Of a stretch of DNA of 64,000 nt, positions 25,091 through 33,636 are shown one piece after another. The notes below the pieces were generated by a model that was not told the origin of the DNA, ran no database searches, and worked only from the letters and a program-made list of their open reading frames with translations. The DNA comes from Stenotrophomonas rhizophila (GTDB taxonomy: Bacteria > Pseudomonadota > Gammaproteobacteria > Xanthomonadales > Xanthomonadaceae): the NCBI RefSeq assembly GCF_003651185.1, contig NZ_RCDC01000005.1, positions 124,001-188,000 of the forward strand. Direction: 5' to 3'. Every line of letters begins with the position of its first letter. Within the stretch, counting starts at the first letter, position 1. The position numbers and the translations under genes were made by a program.

Positions 25091-25948
25091 TCAGCCGAAG
25101 CGGCCGGTGATGTAGTCTTCGGTCTGCTGCTTGTTGGGCTGCGAGAAGATCACTTCGGTGCGGTCGTGCTCGATCAGGTCACCCAGGTACATGAAGGCGG
25201 TGTAATCGGACACGCGCGCGGCCTGCTGCATGTTGTGGGTCACGATCACGATCGTGTAATCGTGCTTGAGCTCTTCCACCAACTGCTCGATGCGGCTGGT
25301 GGAGATCGGGTCCAGCGCGGAGGTCGGCTCGTCGAGCAGCAGCACGTCCGGGCGCAGGGCCACGGCGCGGGCGATGCACAGACGCTGCTGCTGGCCACCG
25401 GACAGGCCCAGCGCGCTCTGGTTGAGCTTGTCCTTCACTTCGTCCCACAGCGCGCCCTGGCGCAGGGCCTGCTCGACGCGATCGGTCATCTCCGATTTGG
25501 AGAGCTTCTCGTGGTGGCGGATGCCATAGGCCACGTTCTCGAAGATGGTCATCGGGAACGGCACCGGCTTCTGGAATACCATGCCGACCTTGCTGCGCAG
25601 GCGGTTCATCGGGTACTTCGGCGAGAGGATGTTCTCCCCGTCCAGCATCACTTCACCACGCGCTTCCAGCTTGGGGTACAGCGCGTAGATGCGGTTGAAG
25701 ATGCGCAGCAGGGTGGACTTGCCGCAGCCGGAGGGACCGATCAGCGCGGTGACGCGCTTTTCCGGAATCTCCAGGTCGATGCCCTTCAGCGCATGGAACT
25801 TGTCGTAGTAGAAATCCAGCCCGCGTGCGGCCAGCTTGATCGGCGCCGGGGTCTGCAGGCTTTCATGCGAGGCCGGGACCACGATGCGCTGCATCGGCAC
25901 GGCGTTGGAGAGATCGTTCATGGCGATGTCCGTGGAAAGGTCAGTCAT
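25091..25948 (-). CDS. pstB: Phosphate ABC transporter ATPase PstB
   Basis: A 285-residue ABC ATPase with Walker [10 protein letters not shown], the PstB-specific stretch [20 protein letters not shown], signature LSGGQQQR and Walker [12 protein letters not shown]. An N-terminal extension of about 35 residues precedes the domain. It overlaps pstA by 8 bases and drives phosphate import through PstC/PstA. Confidence 0.96.
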   Translation of the reverse strand: MTDLSTDIAMNDLSNAVPMQRIVVPASHESLQTPAPIKLAARGLDFYYDKFHALKGIDLEIPEKRVTALIGPSGCGKSTLLRIFNRIYALYPKLEARGEVMLDGENILSPKYPMNRLRSKVGMVFQKPVPFPMTIFENVAYGIRHHEKLSKSEMTDRVEQALRQGALWDEVKDKLNQSALGLSGGQQQRLCIARAVALRPDVLLLDEPTSALDPISTSRIEQLVEELKHDYTIVIVTHNMQQAARVSDYTAFMYLGDLIEHDRTEVIFSQPNKQQTEDYITGRFG

Positions 25949-26807
25949 GGGAGATACGGTTGCGCAGCAGGATGCCGCGCGCGGAAAGGCTGACCAGCAG
26001 CACGAACACGGTCAGCACCAGCGCGCCGGCCCAGGCCAGCACCTGCCAGGATTCGTACGGGCTGCCGGCAAACTGGTTCATCACCACCGGCACCGAGGCC
26101 ATCGGCTGGAACACGTTGCTGTTCCAGTACTGGTTGCCGAAGGCGGTGAACAGCAGCGGGGCGGTTTCACCGGAGATGCGGGCCAGTGCCAGCAGGATGC
26201 CGGTCACGATGCCGGCGGCGGCGCTGCGGTACAGCACCTGCACCGTCACCTTCCACTGCGGGATGCCCAGCGACAGGGCCGCTTCACGCATCTGCGAAGG
26301 CACCAGGCGCAGCATTTCATCGGTGGTACGCACCACCACCGGCAGCACGATGAAGGCCAGCGAGAGCGCACCGGCGAAGGCCGAGAACTGGCCACCGGTC
26401 TGCATCACATACAGGGTGTAGACGAACAGGCCCAGTACGATCGACGGCGCCGAGAGCAGGATGTCGTTGACGAAGCGGACCACCGTGCCGGTCTTGCGGA
26501 AGTTGCCGTACTCGGCCAGCCAGGTGCCGGCCAGCACGCCGAGCGGCGTCCCGATGGCGATGGCCAGGCCGCACATCACCGCGCTGCCGAAGAAGGCATT
26601 GGCCAGACCACCGTCCTGCATCGGCGGCGGGGTCATCTTGGTGAACAGATCCAGATTGATGCCGGCCAGGCCCTTGGAGGCCAGCGTCCACAGGATCCAG
26701 CCGAGAAAGAACAGGCCGAACAGTGCGGTCAGGCAGGACATCAGCAGCGCGACCACGTTGACGATGCGGCGGCGCAGGTACAGCGGTTGGGCGTTGGCGG
26801 TGGACAT
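25941..26807 (-). CDS. pstA: Phosphate ABC transporter permease PstA
   Basis: A 288-residue inner-membrane permease with six hydrophobic helices. The ABC-coupling EAA-type region reads [20 protein letters not shown]. It shares one base with the pstC stop and overlaps pstB, so the three are translated as a unit. Confidence 0.95.
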   Translation of the reverse strand: MSTANAQPLYLRRRIVNVVALLMSCLTALFGLFFLGWILWTLASKGLAGINLDLFTKMTPPPMQDGGLANAFFGSAVMCGLAIAIGTPLGVLAGTWLAEYGNFRKTGTVVRFVNDILLSAPSIVLGLFVYTLYVMQTGGQFSAFAGALSLAFIVLPVVVRTTDEMLRLVPSQMREAALSLGIPQWKVTVQVLYRSAAAGIVTGILLALARISGETAPLLFTAFGNQYWNSNVFQPMASVPVVMNQFAGSPYESWQVLAWAGALVLTVFVLLVSLSARGILLRNRISHD

Positions 26808-27775
26808 CAGTTGCCCTCCTTGCGGGCCAGGCGCATCAGCATCAGGCGGGCGATCGCCAGCACCACGAAGGTCACCAGGAACAACACGAAGCCGAGCAGC
26901 AGCAGTGCCGAGCGATAGGTTTCGGTGGCTTCGCCGAAATCGTTGGCGATCAGGGCGGCAATGGTGGTGCCCGGTTCAAGCAGCGACGGCGACAGGCGCA
27001 CGCTGTTGCCGATCACGAAGGCCACCGCCATGGTTTCACCCAGGGCGCGGCCGAGGCCGAGGAAGATGCCGCCGATCACCGCCGAGCGGGTGTAGGGCAG
27101 CACGATGTCCCAGCTCACTTCCCACTTGGTGGAGCCCAGCGCATAGGCCGATTCCTTCAGGCGGGTCGGCACGGTCAGGAACACCTCGCGCATTACCGAG
27201 GAGATGAAGGGGATCACCATGATCGCCAGCACGAAGCCGGCGGTGAGCACGCCGATGCCCAGCGGCGGACCCTGGAACAGCGGGCCGATGATCGGCAGCG
27301 TGCCCAGGTGATCATTGAGGAACGGAGTGACGTACTCGGTCATCACCGGGACCAGCACGAACAGGCCCCACATGCCGTAGATGATCGAGGGGATACCGGC
27401 CAGCAGTTCGATGGCGGTACCGACCGGGCCACGCAGCCAGCGCGGGGCGACCTCGGTCAGGAAGAAGGCGATACCGAAGCTCACCGGCACCGCGATGACC
27501 ATCGCGATCAGGGCCGTGACCAGGGTGCCGTAGATCGGTGCGAGTGCACCGAACTTGTTCTCCACCGGATTCCATTCGGAGGAGTAGAAGAAGCTCAGGC
27601 CCTGCTCCTGCAGGGCATGGCGGCCGCCCCACAGCATCGAGAGCGCGGCGCAGGCCAGGGCGACCAGCACCAGGATGACGGTGGCGATCAGGACCCAGCG
27701 GAACAGTTTGTCGTTGCGGGCATCACGCAGGTCGCGGAGGGACGGTGCGGGAACAGGCTGGGCGATGGCATTCAT
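26807..27775 (-). CDS. pstC: Phosphate ABC transporter permease PstC
   Basis: A 322-residue permease. It has an N-terminal cytoplasmic tail with LRDLRDARNDKLFRW, then six helices, and the coupling loop reads LKESAYALGSTKWEVSWDIV. It is the first permease gene after pstS and is separated from it by 87 bases that contain a strong hairpin, which should lower permease expression relative to the binding protein. Confidence 0.95.
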   Translation of the reverse strand: MNAIAQPVPAPSLRDLRDARNDKLFRWVLIATVILVLVALACAALSMLWGGRHALQEQGLSFFYSSEWNPVENKFGALAPIYGTLVTALIAMVIAVPVSFGIAFFLTEVAPRWLRGPVGTAIELLAGIPSIIYGMWGLFVLVPVMTEYVTPFLNDHLGTLPIIGPLFQGPPLGIGVLTAGFVLAIMVIPFISSVMREVFLTVPTRLKESAYALGSTKWEVSWDIVLPYTRSAVIGGIFLGLGRALGETMAVAFVIGNSVRLSPSLLEPGTTIAALIANDFGEATETYRSALLLLGFVLFLVTFVVLAIARLMLMRLARKEGN

Positions 27776-27826
27776 GGCTGAGGCGGGGGCCCGAGTGGTG
27801 GTTCGGCAGGGTGGTGCGGCGAGGAA

Positions 27827-27855
27827 AGCGGGCCTGCGCTGTGCACAGGCCCGCT
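27827..27855 (-). terminator. Intercistronic hairpin between pstS and pstC
   Basis: A perfect 10-bp stem AGCGGGCCTG/CAGGCCCGCT with a 9-base loop starts just after the pstS stop. On the minus strand it is followed by TTTCC, a weak T-tract. This fits partial termination or protection of pstS mRNA, giving more binding protein than permease. Confidence 0.6.
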
Positions 27856-27862
27856 GTCTGGC

Positions 27863-28954
27863 TTACTTGAACTCGCTGGTCCAATAGGCTTCGATCTGGG
27901 TGACCAGTTCGGCCGGCAGCGGCACGTAGTGCAGTTCGTTGGCCTGGGTCTGGCCCTTCTCGAAGGCCCACTTGAAGAACGCCAGGGTGTCCTTGCTGCG
28001 CTGCGCATCCTTGGGCTGCTTGTGCATCAGCATGAAGTTGGTGGCGGTGATCGGCCACGCCTGGTCGCCCGGGGCATTGGTGATCACCAGGTTGAAGTCC
28101 TTGGCGCTGGCCCAGTCGGCGCTGGCGGCGGCAGCGGCGAAGGTTTCCGCGCTCGGCTGCACCCAGTTGCCGGCGGCGTTCTGCATAGAGGCATACGGCA
28201 TGCCGTTCTGCAGCGCGTAGGCGAGTTCGACGTAGCCGATCGAGCCCTTGATCTGCTTCACGTACGACGCCACGCCTTCATTGCCCTTGCCACCCACACC
28301 GTCCGGCCACTGCACCGAGGTGCCTTCGCCGACCTTGCTCTTCCAGTCCGGGCTGACCTTGGAGAGGTAGTTGGAGAAGTTGAACGTGGTGCCCGAGCCG
28401 TCCGAACGGTGGACCAGGGTGATCTTGCCGTCGGGCAGCTTTACGCCCGGGTTGGCGGCGACGATGGCCGGGTCGTTCCAGGTCTTGACCTTGCCCAGGA
28501 AGATATCGGCCAGCAGGGCGCCGCTCAGGCGCAGCTTGCCGGCTTCCAGGCCGTCGATGTTGACCACCGGCACCACGCCGCCGATCGCCGACGGGAACTG
28601 GCCGAGGCCGGCCTGGGCCAGCTCTTCGCTGCTCAGTGGCTTGTCGGATGATCCGAAGTCAACGGTGCCGGCCTTGATCTGGGCGATGCCGCCACCCGAA
28701 CCGATCGACTGGTAATTGATCTTGGCGCCGGTGGCGGTGTTGTAGTCGGCCGACCACTTGGACACCAGCGGGAAGATGAAGGACGCACCGGCGCCGGAAA
28801 TCTCGGCGGTCAGGCGATCGCCAGCGGCCGGAGCAGCGGCAGGCGCGTCGGTGGCCGGCGCGGTGGCCTGGCCTTCAGCGCCCGGCTTGCAGGCGGAAAG
28901 ACCCAGCGCGATGGCCAGGGAAAGGGCGGCGATGCTGGCCGTGTGCAGTTTCAT
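27863..28954 (-). CDS. pstS: Phosphate-binding lipoprotein PstS (copy 1)
   Basis: A 363-residue phosphate-binding protein with a lipoprotein signal. ALGLSAC places the lipid Cys at residue 22, followed by an Ala/Pro-rich tether to about residue 47. Phosphate-contact motifs are GAGASFIFP, GSSDKPLS and HRSDGSGTTFNFSNYL. Membrane anchoring is unusual for proteobacterial PstS and contrasts with the soluble paralogue encoded next door. A Pho-box-like sequence lies about 55 bases upstream of the start, and pstCAB-phoU follow in the same direction. Confidence 0.94.
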   Translation of the reverse strand: MKLHTASIAALSLAIALGLSACKPGAEGQATAPATDAPAAAPAAGDRLTAEISGAGASFIFPLVSKWSADYNTATGAKINYQSIGSGGGIAQIKAGTVDFGSSDKPLSSEELAQAGLGQFPSAIGGVVPVVNIDGLEAGKLRLSGALLADIFLGKVKTWNDPAIVAANPGVKLPDGKITLVHRSDGSGTTFNFSNYLSKVSPDWKSKVGEGTSVQWPDGVGGKGNEGVASYVKQIKGSIGYVELAYALQNGMPYASMQNAAGNWVQPSAETFAAAAASADWASAKDFNLVITNAPGDQAWPITATNFMLMHKQPKDAQRSKDTLAFFKWAFEKGQTQANELHYVPLPAELVTQIEAYWTSEFK

Positions 28955-29007
28955 GCGTCACTCCATAGCGGGACAAGGGCCGGTCTTTCCGGCGACGCGA
29001 CTATGAA

Positions 29008-29025
29008 ATGATGTTTTTGTTACAG
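29008..29025 (-). promoter_or_regulatory. Candidate Pho box upstream of pstS copy 1
   Basis: On the minus strand CTGTAAC-AAAA-ACATCAT matches two CTGTCAT-like heptamers at 11-base spacing (imperfect), in the leader of the lipoprotein pstS. PhoB control is the expected regulation for this family. Confidence 0.5.
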
Positions 29026-29093
29026 CTTGATGACGCCGTGACCGAGCGCACGCAAAGCCTTGCGGCACAAGGGCCGGGCATTCAGCGGCAGGC

Positions 29094-29126
29094 AACAAAA
29101 AGGCGCGGAACCTTGCGGTCCGCGCC
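29094..29126 (-). terminator. Terminator of pstS copy 2
   Basis: On the minus strand a GGCGCGGACC stem with a GCAA loop, one bulged base and five Ts lies about 60 bases after the stop. It separates the two pstS transcripts. Confidence 0.85.
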
Positions 29127-29185
29127 CGATGGCGCCGAAGGGGGAGAGAGGTCCCTCCGGCGCCATTGCCTCGTTGTGCGGTGGA

Positions 29186-30205
29186 TCAGTACTTCAGGTT
29201 CTGCGACCAGTAGGTCTCGATCTGCTTGACCAGAGCGTCCGGCAGCGGGACGTAATCGAGCTGCTTGGCCTGCGCATCACCGCTCTTGTAGATCCAGCGG
29301 AAGAACTCCTGGGTGGCCTTGGCGTTGGCGACGTTCTTGGGCTGCTTGCGGACCAGGATGAAGTTGGTGGCGGTGATCGGCCACGCATCGGCGCCCGGGG
29401 CGTTGGTCATGACCAGGTAGAAGTCCTTCGCGCTGGCCCAGTCGGCGCTGGCCGCAGCGGCGGCGAAGGAGGTATCGCTCGGCAGCACGATCTTGCCCGA
29501 AGCGTTCTTCATCGCAGCGTAGGACATCTTGTTCTGCAGTGCGTAGGAAAGCTCGACGTAGCCGATGCCGCCCTTGATCTGCTTCACGTAGGCGGCAACG
29601 CCTTCGTTGCCCTTGCCGCCGATGCCGACGGGCCACTGGACCGAGGTGCCTTCACCGACCTTGGTCTTCCACTCCGGGTTGACCTTGGAGAGGTAGTTGA
29701 CGAAGTTGAAGGTGGTGCCCGAACCGTCCGAGCGGTGCACGACGGTGATCTTGCCGTCCGGCAGCTTCACGCCCGGGTTCAGCGCGGCGATCGCCGGGTC
29801 GTTCCAGGTCTTGATCTTGCCCAGGAAGATGTTGCCCAGGGTCGGGCCATCCAACTTCAGCGCGCCCGGCGCGATGCCGGCCACGTTGATCACCGGGACC
29901 ACGCCGCCGATGACCGACGGGAACTGGGCCAGGCCGGCCGCAGCCAGTTCTTCCGGCTTCAGCGGGGCATCGGAGGAGCCGAAATCAACGGTGGCGGCCT
30001 TGATCTGGGCGATACCACCACCGGAACCGATGGACTGGTAGTTGACCTTCTTGCCGGTCGCGGTGCTGTAGTCGGCCGACCACTTGGACATGACCGGGTA
30101 GATGAACGAGGCGCCCGCGCCGGTCACATCGGCGGCGTTGGCGGCGAACACGGACGACGCGGCGAGGACGGCAACAGCGGCGCGCGACTTGAAGGCGTGG
30201 ATCAC
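29186..30205 (-). CDS. pstS: Periplasmic phosphate-binding protein PstS (copy 2)
   Basis: A 339-residue phosphate-binding protein with an ordinary Sec signal (cleavage after NA-A near residue 25) and no lipobox cysteine. Motifs GAGASFIYP, GSSDAPLK and HRSDGSGTTFNFVNYL are intact. It is very similar to copy 1 over the mature domain, so this is a tandem duplication that diverged in localisation. It has its own terminator and the best Pho box of the cluster, suggesting strong independent induction in phosphate starvation. Confidence 0.94.
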   Translation of the reverse strand: MIHAFKSRAAVAVLAASSVFAANAADVTGAGASFIYPVMSKWSADYSTATGKKVNYQSIGSGGGIAQIKAATVDFGSSDAPLKPEELAAAGLAQFPSVIGGVVPVINVAGIAPGALKLDGPTLGNIFLGKIKTWNDPAIAALNPGVKLPDGKITVVHRSDGSGTTFNFVNYLSKVNPEWKTKVGEGTSVQWPVGIGGKGNEGVAAYVKQIKGGIGYVELSYALQNKMSYAAMKNASGKIVLPSDTSFAAAAASADWASAKDFYLVMTNAPGADAWPITATNFILVRKQPKNVANAKATQEFFRWIYKSGDAQAKQLDYVPLPDALVKQIETYWSQNLKY

Positions 30206-30260
30206 GGGGTGGCTCCTGGAATGGATGAAGGTGCGGGGTGTCCCGCCCGGTGCTCATTCC

Positions 30261-30278
30261 ATAACGGTTCGATGACAG
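30261..30278 (-). promoter_or_regulatory. Pho box upstream of pstS copy 2
   Basis: On the minus strand CTGTCAT-CGAA-CCGTTAT holds one perfect and one 5/7 heptamer at exact 11-base spacing, 56 bases before the start codon. It is the clearest PhoB site in the window. Confidence 0.68.
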
Positions 30279-30328
30279 CGCAGCGACTGTCATATGACCA
30301 CCTCGTGACGCGCCTTCCGGGCGGGGTG

Positions 30329-31102
30329 TCACAACGGCTGCAGCGCCTCCGGGACCGCGTAGCGGCGGCCGTCGAAGCGCAGCACGCGGCGCTCGCCGTC
30401 CACCGGCGTGTCCTGGTCGCGGCAGGTGTCGCCGTCCATCCAGCTGTGCGTGGTGACCCGCCGCTCGCGCAGGATGAGGTCGGCCAAGCCGTGTTGACCT
30501 TTGGAGCCGACGGCCACGGTGCGCGTTACATCGGTGGACTCACCGGCGCAGCGGGTATCCCACTCGGCCTGGAAACGGCGCAGCACCATCGGTGGGCCGA
30601 GCGTGCGCAGCGTGTCTGCCTGCACCGCCAGCAGATGCAACTGCTCTTCGCTGAACGGATTGGGCCCGGAGCCATTGCGGCGCTGCACGCGCAGGCCGAA
30701 GGCAAGGGTGTCCGGCGCAAGCAGGTAGCGCGCGGTATCCAGCTGCATGCCGTCGAAGAAGATCGCATCGCTGTCGAGCGCGCCGGGCAGCACCGTCCAT
30801 GCGCGCGTGGCGAGGGTGTCGCTATCGATCACCAGCACCTCCACGTCGCCATCGCGGGCGTCGTGGTCGCCGTCGCGCCAGACCGGCGTGGCCACCAGGG
30901 TCAGCTCGGGGCGTGCCGGCCATCGCCGGCAGACGCTGGCGGCGGTGTCGCGGGTGTAGCCGGGGCGATCGGGCAGTACGTCGTCCGCCCGCACAACGTA
31001 CGCTTCCTCCGCGGCGGCCTGGGCGTCGTGGCAGTCCTGCGCGTGGGCGGGCAGGGCGGCACCGCACGCGGCAGCCAGCAACAGCGAGAGTGCGATACGC
31101 AT
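30329..31102 (-). CDS. Hypothetical secreted protein in the phosphate cluster
   Basis: A 257-residue protein I cannot assign. A signal peptide MRIALSLLLAAACGAALPA ends near HAQ. The rest is a soluble, Asp/Arg/Val-rich domain with VLVIDSDTLATRAW-type beta segments and several cysteines that could form disulfides in the periplasm. ATG 31102 was preferred to 31135 because it gives a proper signal peptide. It lies between pstS copy 2 and the OprP-like porin gene on the same strand, so a phosphate-related role is possible by position only. Confidence 0.7.
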   Translation of the reverse strand: MRIALSLLLAAACGAALPAHAQDCHDAQAAAEEAYVVRADDVLPDRPGYTRDTAASVCRRWPARPELTLVATPVWRDGDHDARDGDVEVLVIDSDTLATRAWTVLPGALDSDAIFFDGMQLDTARYLLAPDTLAFGLRVQRRNGSGPNPFSEEQLHLLAVQADTLRTLGPPMVLRRFQAEWDTRCAGESTDVTRTVAVGSKGQHGLADLILRERRVTTHSWMDGDTCRDQDTPVDGERRVLRFDGRRYAVPEALQPL

Positions 31103-31152
31103 CGGGTCCAGCCATGGGCAAAGGGCGCACAGCATACCCGCGAGCGGGCACG

Positions 31153-31182
31153 AAAAAAGGCGCAGCCGAAGCTGCGCCTTTG
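31153..31182 (-). terminator. Terminator of the OprP-like porin gene
   Basis: A 10-bp stem AAGGCGCAGC/GCTGCGCCTT with a 4-base loop, followed on the minus strand by a run of Ts, lies 25 bases after the stop. Confidence 0.88.
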
Positions 31183-31204
31183 TGTCACACGCGTGTTGCA
31201 GGGC

Positions 31205-32416
31205 TTACCAGAAGAACTGCAGGCGCGCTTCGAGGATGTTCGGGTCGTCGTTGACGAACGTGCGCGCGGTCGAGCTGTACTTCTTGCTGTCCACCATCAC
31301 GTAGTTCAGCGCGAACTTGGTGTTGGAGCGCCAGTAGTAGTTCACGCCCACGGTCCAGATGTCCATCTTGCCGCCCAGCACGCCATCGACGATCGGCGGG
31401 CGACCGGCCACCGGGTTCGCCAGCAGGTTGCCGTCATTGAGGTCCATGTGGTCGTAACGCGCGCCCAGCTGCCACATGCCGCGGCCCGGCTCGTCCGGCA
31501 GGCCGGTGGTCGGGGTGCCGCCCTTGTAGCCCCAGGTCTCGCCGCTGATGTTCCACAGGCCGCTGACGTAGTAACCGTCGCTGCTGTAGTTGTCGTGCGA
31601 GTAACGCTTGGCCTTGCTGGTGTAATACTCGGCCTGGGCCTTGAACGGGCCGCCGATGTACATCGCTTCGGCACCGATCGTGCTGACGCGGTCGGTATCG
31701 ACCAGATTGCCGCTGTCGACCAGGCGCGCGGTGGCCAGATCCGCATTCGGGCGGGCGCGCACACGCAGGGTGTCGGCGTCGGTGTCGTAATCGACATAGC
31801 TCAGGCCGAAGTGCAGGACCTGGCCCTTTTCATTGATCGGGGCCCAGGTGCCACGCGCGCCGTAGCCGCTGCCGTGGGCGAGGTTGCGGGTCAGTTCGCG
31901 GCCGAAGGCGCTGGCGGTGACGGACCAGTTGTTGTCGCCGATGCTGTAGGCGCCACCGAGGCGGCGGGCCACGGCATAGGTGTTGGTGACCGTGGCCTTG
32001 GAGATGAAGTCGTTGTTCTTGGTGCTGGACAGTTCTTCCAGGCTGTTGGGCTGTTTGAACTGGCCGAACTGCACGAAGTGGTTGGCGTTGCCGGCCAGCT
32101 TGTACTTCAGGTTGGTGTCCAGGAACTTGTCGGCCTTGGCGTCGTAGCCCACCACCCATTCCACATTGCCCGGGCCCTTGCCCTTGAGCACCAGCTCGGC
32201 GCGGCGCAGCTCGAATTCGCTGTTCTTGCCGTTGCCGGCGTCACCGCCATTGAGGTCGGTCACATCGTTGTCGAACCAGTTGCCGTCGGCCTGGACCAGG
32301 CCTTCGAACGTGATTTCCGAACCGCCGATCACGTCGATGGCCACTTCAGCGTGAGCGGCCGGAACGAACAGCGCAGCCGCCACGGCCGCAGTAAGAAGTT
32401 GGCGATGCAGTTTCAT
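31205..32416 (-). CDS. oprP: Phosphate-selective porin, OprO/OprP family
   Basis: A 403-residue outer-membrane porin. Signal peptide MKLHRQLLTAAVAAALFVPA ends at AHA. ATG 32416 was chosen because the longer frame to 32497 adds residues before the signal. The family features are ELRRAELVLKGKGPGNVEWV near residue 65, alternating amphipathic strands, and a C-terminal aromatic end ARLQFFW. It forms a basic-lined trimeric pore for phosphate or polyphosphate. A Pho-box-like site precedes it, and pst genes follow on the same strand. Confidence 0.92.
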   Translation of the reverse strand: MKLHRQLLTAAVAAALFVPAAHAEVAIDVIGGSEITFEGLVQADGNWFDNDVTDLNGGDAGNGKNSEFELRRAELVLKGKGPGNVEWVVGYDAKADKFLDTNLKYKLAGNANHFVQFGQFKQPNSLEELSSTKNNDFISKATVTNTYAVARRLGGAYSIGDNNWSVTASAFGRELTRNLAHGSGYGARGTWAPINEKGQVLHFGLSYVDYDTDADTLRVRARPNADLATARLVDSGNLVDTDRVSTIGAEAMYIGGPFKAQAEYYTSKAKRYSHDNYSSDGYYVSGLWNISGETWGYKGGTPTTGLPDEPGRGMWQLGARYDHMDLNDGNLLANPVAGRPPIVDGVLGGKMDIWTVGVNYYWRSNTKFALNYVMVDSKKYSSTARTFVNDDPNILEARLQFFW

Positions 32417-32469
32417 GGAAGGAGCCTTGCAGGCAGGTGGGAAGATGCTGCGCAGGCTAATTAGTGAAG

Positions 32470-32487
32470 ATTGCGTAAATGTGACAG
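32470..32487 (-). promoter_or_regulatory. Candidate Pho box upstream of the porin gene
   Basis: On the minus strand CTGTCAC-ATTT-ACGCAAT contains one 6/7 heptamer and one weaker half at 11-base spacing, about 55 bases before the porin start. Confidence 0.5.
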
Positions 32488-32596
32488 TTTCAGACAAACC
32501 GTCATCGCCCGTGTCCCAAGCGGCGTCAGAGGCTGCTATTGATGCCCGGCGCAGATGACCGCCGGGTTGCGCCCATATGGCAGTCGCGCCCCCCGT

Positions 32597-33271
32597 TCAG
32601 GCGGCGGTCTTTTCCTTGAAACGGCACAGGTCGCGGATCACGCATTGCGGGCAGTCCGGCTTGCGTGCCTTGCACACGTAACGGCCATGCAGGATCAGCC
32701 AGTGATGCGCGTCGAGCAGGAACTCGGCCGGGATCACCTTGATCAGCAGATCCTCCACCGCACGCACATCCTTGCCCGGCGCCAGACCGGTCCGGTTGGA
32801 GACGCGGAAGATGTGCGTGTCCACCGCCATCACCGGCTCGCCGAAGGCCGTGTTGAGCACGACATTGGCAGTCTTGCGGCCGACACCGGGCAACGCCTCG
32901 AGTGCCGCACGATCACGCGGCACCTCGCCAATGTGCTGTTCCACCAACATGGCGCACGCGGCAATCACGTTCTTCGCTTTCGCGTTGTAAAGACCGATGG
33001 TGGCGATGTACTTCTTCAAGCCGTCTTCACCGAGAGCGAGAATCGCCTGCGGCGTATTGGCGACGGGGAACAGTTTGCGCGTGGCCTTGTTGACGCCGAC
33101 ATCGGTGGCCTGTGCCGACAATGTGACCGCCACCAGCAGCTCGAACGGCGAGCTGTACTCCAGTTCGGTCTTGGGGTGCGGGTTGAGTTCGCGCAGGCGC
33201 GTGAACATTTCGATCACGTCGGCCTTGGGCATGCGCGCGGTGCGTGCGGCGGGTTTCTTCATCGTAGCCAT
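32597..33271 (-). CDS. nth: Endonuclease III
   Basis: A 224-residue DNA glycosylase/AP lyase for oxidised pyrimidines. The helix-hairpin-helix with the catalytic Lys is LPGVGRKTANVVLN, the catalytic Asp is in AVDTHIFRVSNR, and the C-terminal iron-sulfur loop has Cys spacing 6-2-5 (CKARKPDC, CPQC, CVIRDLC). ATG 33271 shares one base with the stop of the upstream small gene. The open frame continues to 33964, but that part is antisense to nothing conserved and is a shadow of neighbouring genes. Confidence 0.95.
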   Translation of the reverse strand: MATMKKPAARTARMPKADVIEMFTRLRELNPHPKTELEYSSPFELLVAVTLSAQATDVGVNKATRKLFPVANTPQAILALGEDGLKKYIATIGLYNAKAKNVIAACAMLVEQHIGEVPRDRAALEALPGVGRKTANVVLNTAFGEPVMAVDTHIFRVSNRTGLAPGKDVRAVEDLLIKVIPAEFLLDAHHWLILHGRYVCKARKPDCPQCVIRDLCRFKEKTAA

Positions 33272-33633
33272 CAGGACGTGCGGCCCGCGGCCTTGGCCTT
33301 GGCGCGCGCGAGGATCGCAGCAGCGGCCGAGGGCAGGGCGGGTTTCTGGATCTCGGGTGTGGGGGGCGGTGCGCGGCGTGCATCGCGCTCGGCAGCGCGG
33401 CGCGCGAGCCGCTGCTGGCGCTGGCGGTAGCGCTCGCGCGCGGCCCAGGCGCGTTGCAGTTGCTGCTGTGCGTGCTGCAGCCGCTGTGGAAGATCGGGAT
33501 GATCGGGACGCAGCGCTTCGTCGCCCGGCTGCGGGACGTAGTCCATCAACCCGGCCGCCAGCGCGGCATCCCATTGATCGTCGAGGACGAGTGCCAGCAG
33601 CTGCGCCGGCGAAGCGGTATCGAAAGGCGACAT
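33271..33633 (-). CDS. Hypothetical helical protein upstream of nth
   Basis: A 120-residue protein with an N-terminal helical region (SPFDTASPAQLLALVLDD), a Gln/Arg/Ala-rich coiled-coil-like middle (about residues 48-85) and a Pro/Ala/Lys tail. I recognise no domain. It overlaps nth by one base (TGATG) and starts 4 bases after the crotonase gene, so crotonase, this gene and nth form an operon. In xanthomonads an unnamed ORF beside nth is common. Confidence 0.75.
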   Translation of the reverse strand: MSPFDTASPAQLLALVLDDQWDAALAAGLMDYVPQPGDEALRPDHPDLPQRLQHAQQQLQRAWAARERYRQRQQRLARRAAERDARRAPPPTPEIQKPALPSAAAAILARAKAKAAGRTS

Positions 33634-33636
33634 GGC

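Noticed and set aside
29060..32464. Very long plus-strand open frame (1134 codons)
   Set aside because: Antisense to pstS copy 2, the secreted protein and the porin. No protein motif; typical high-GC shadow.
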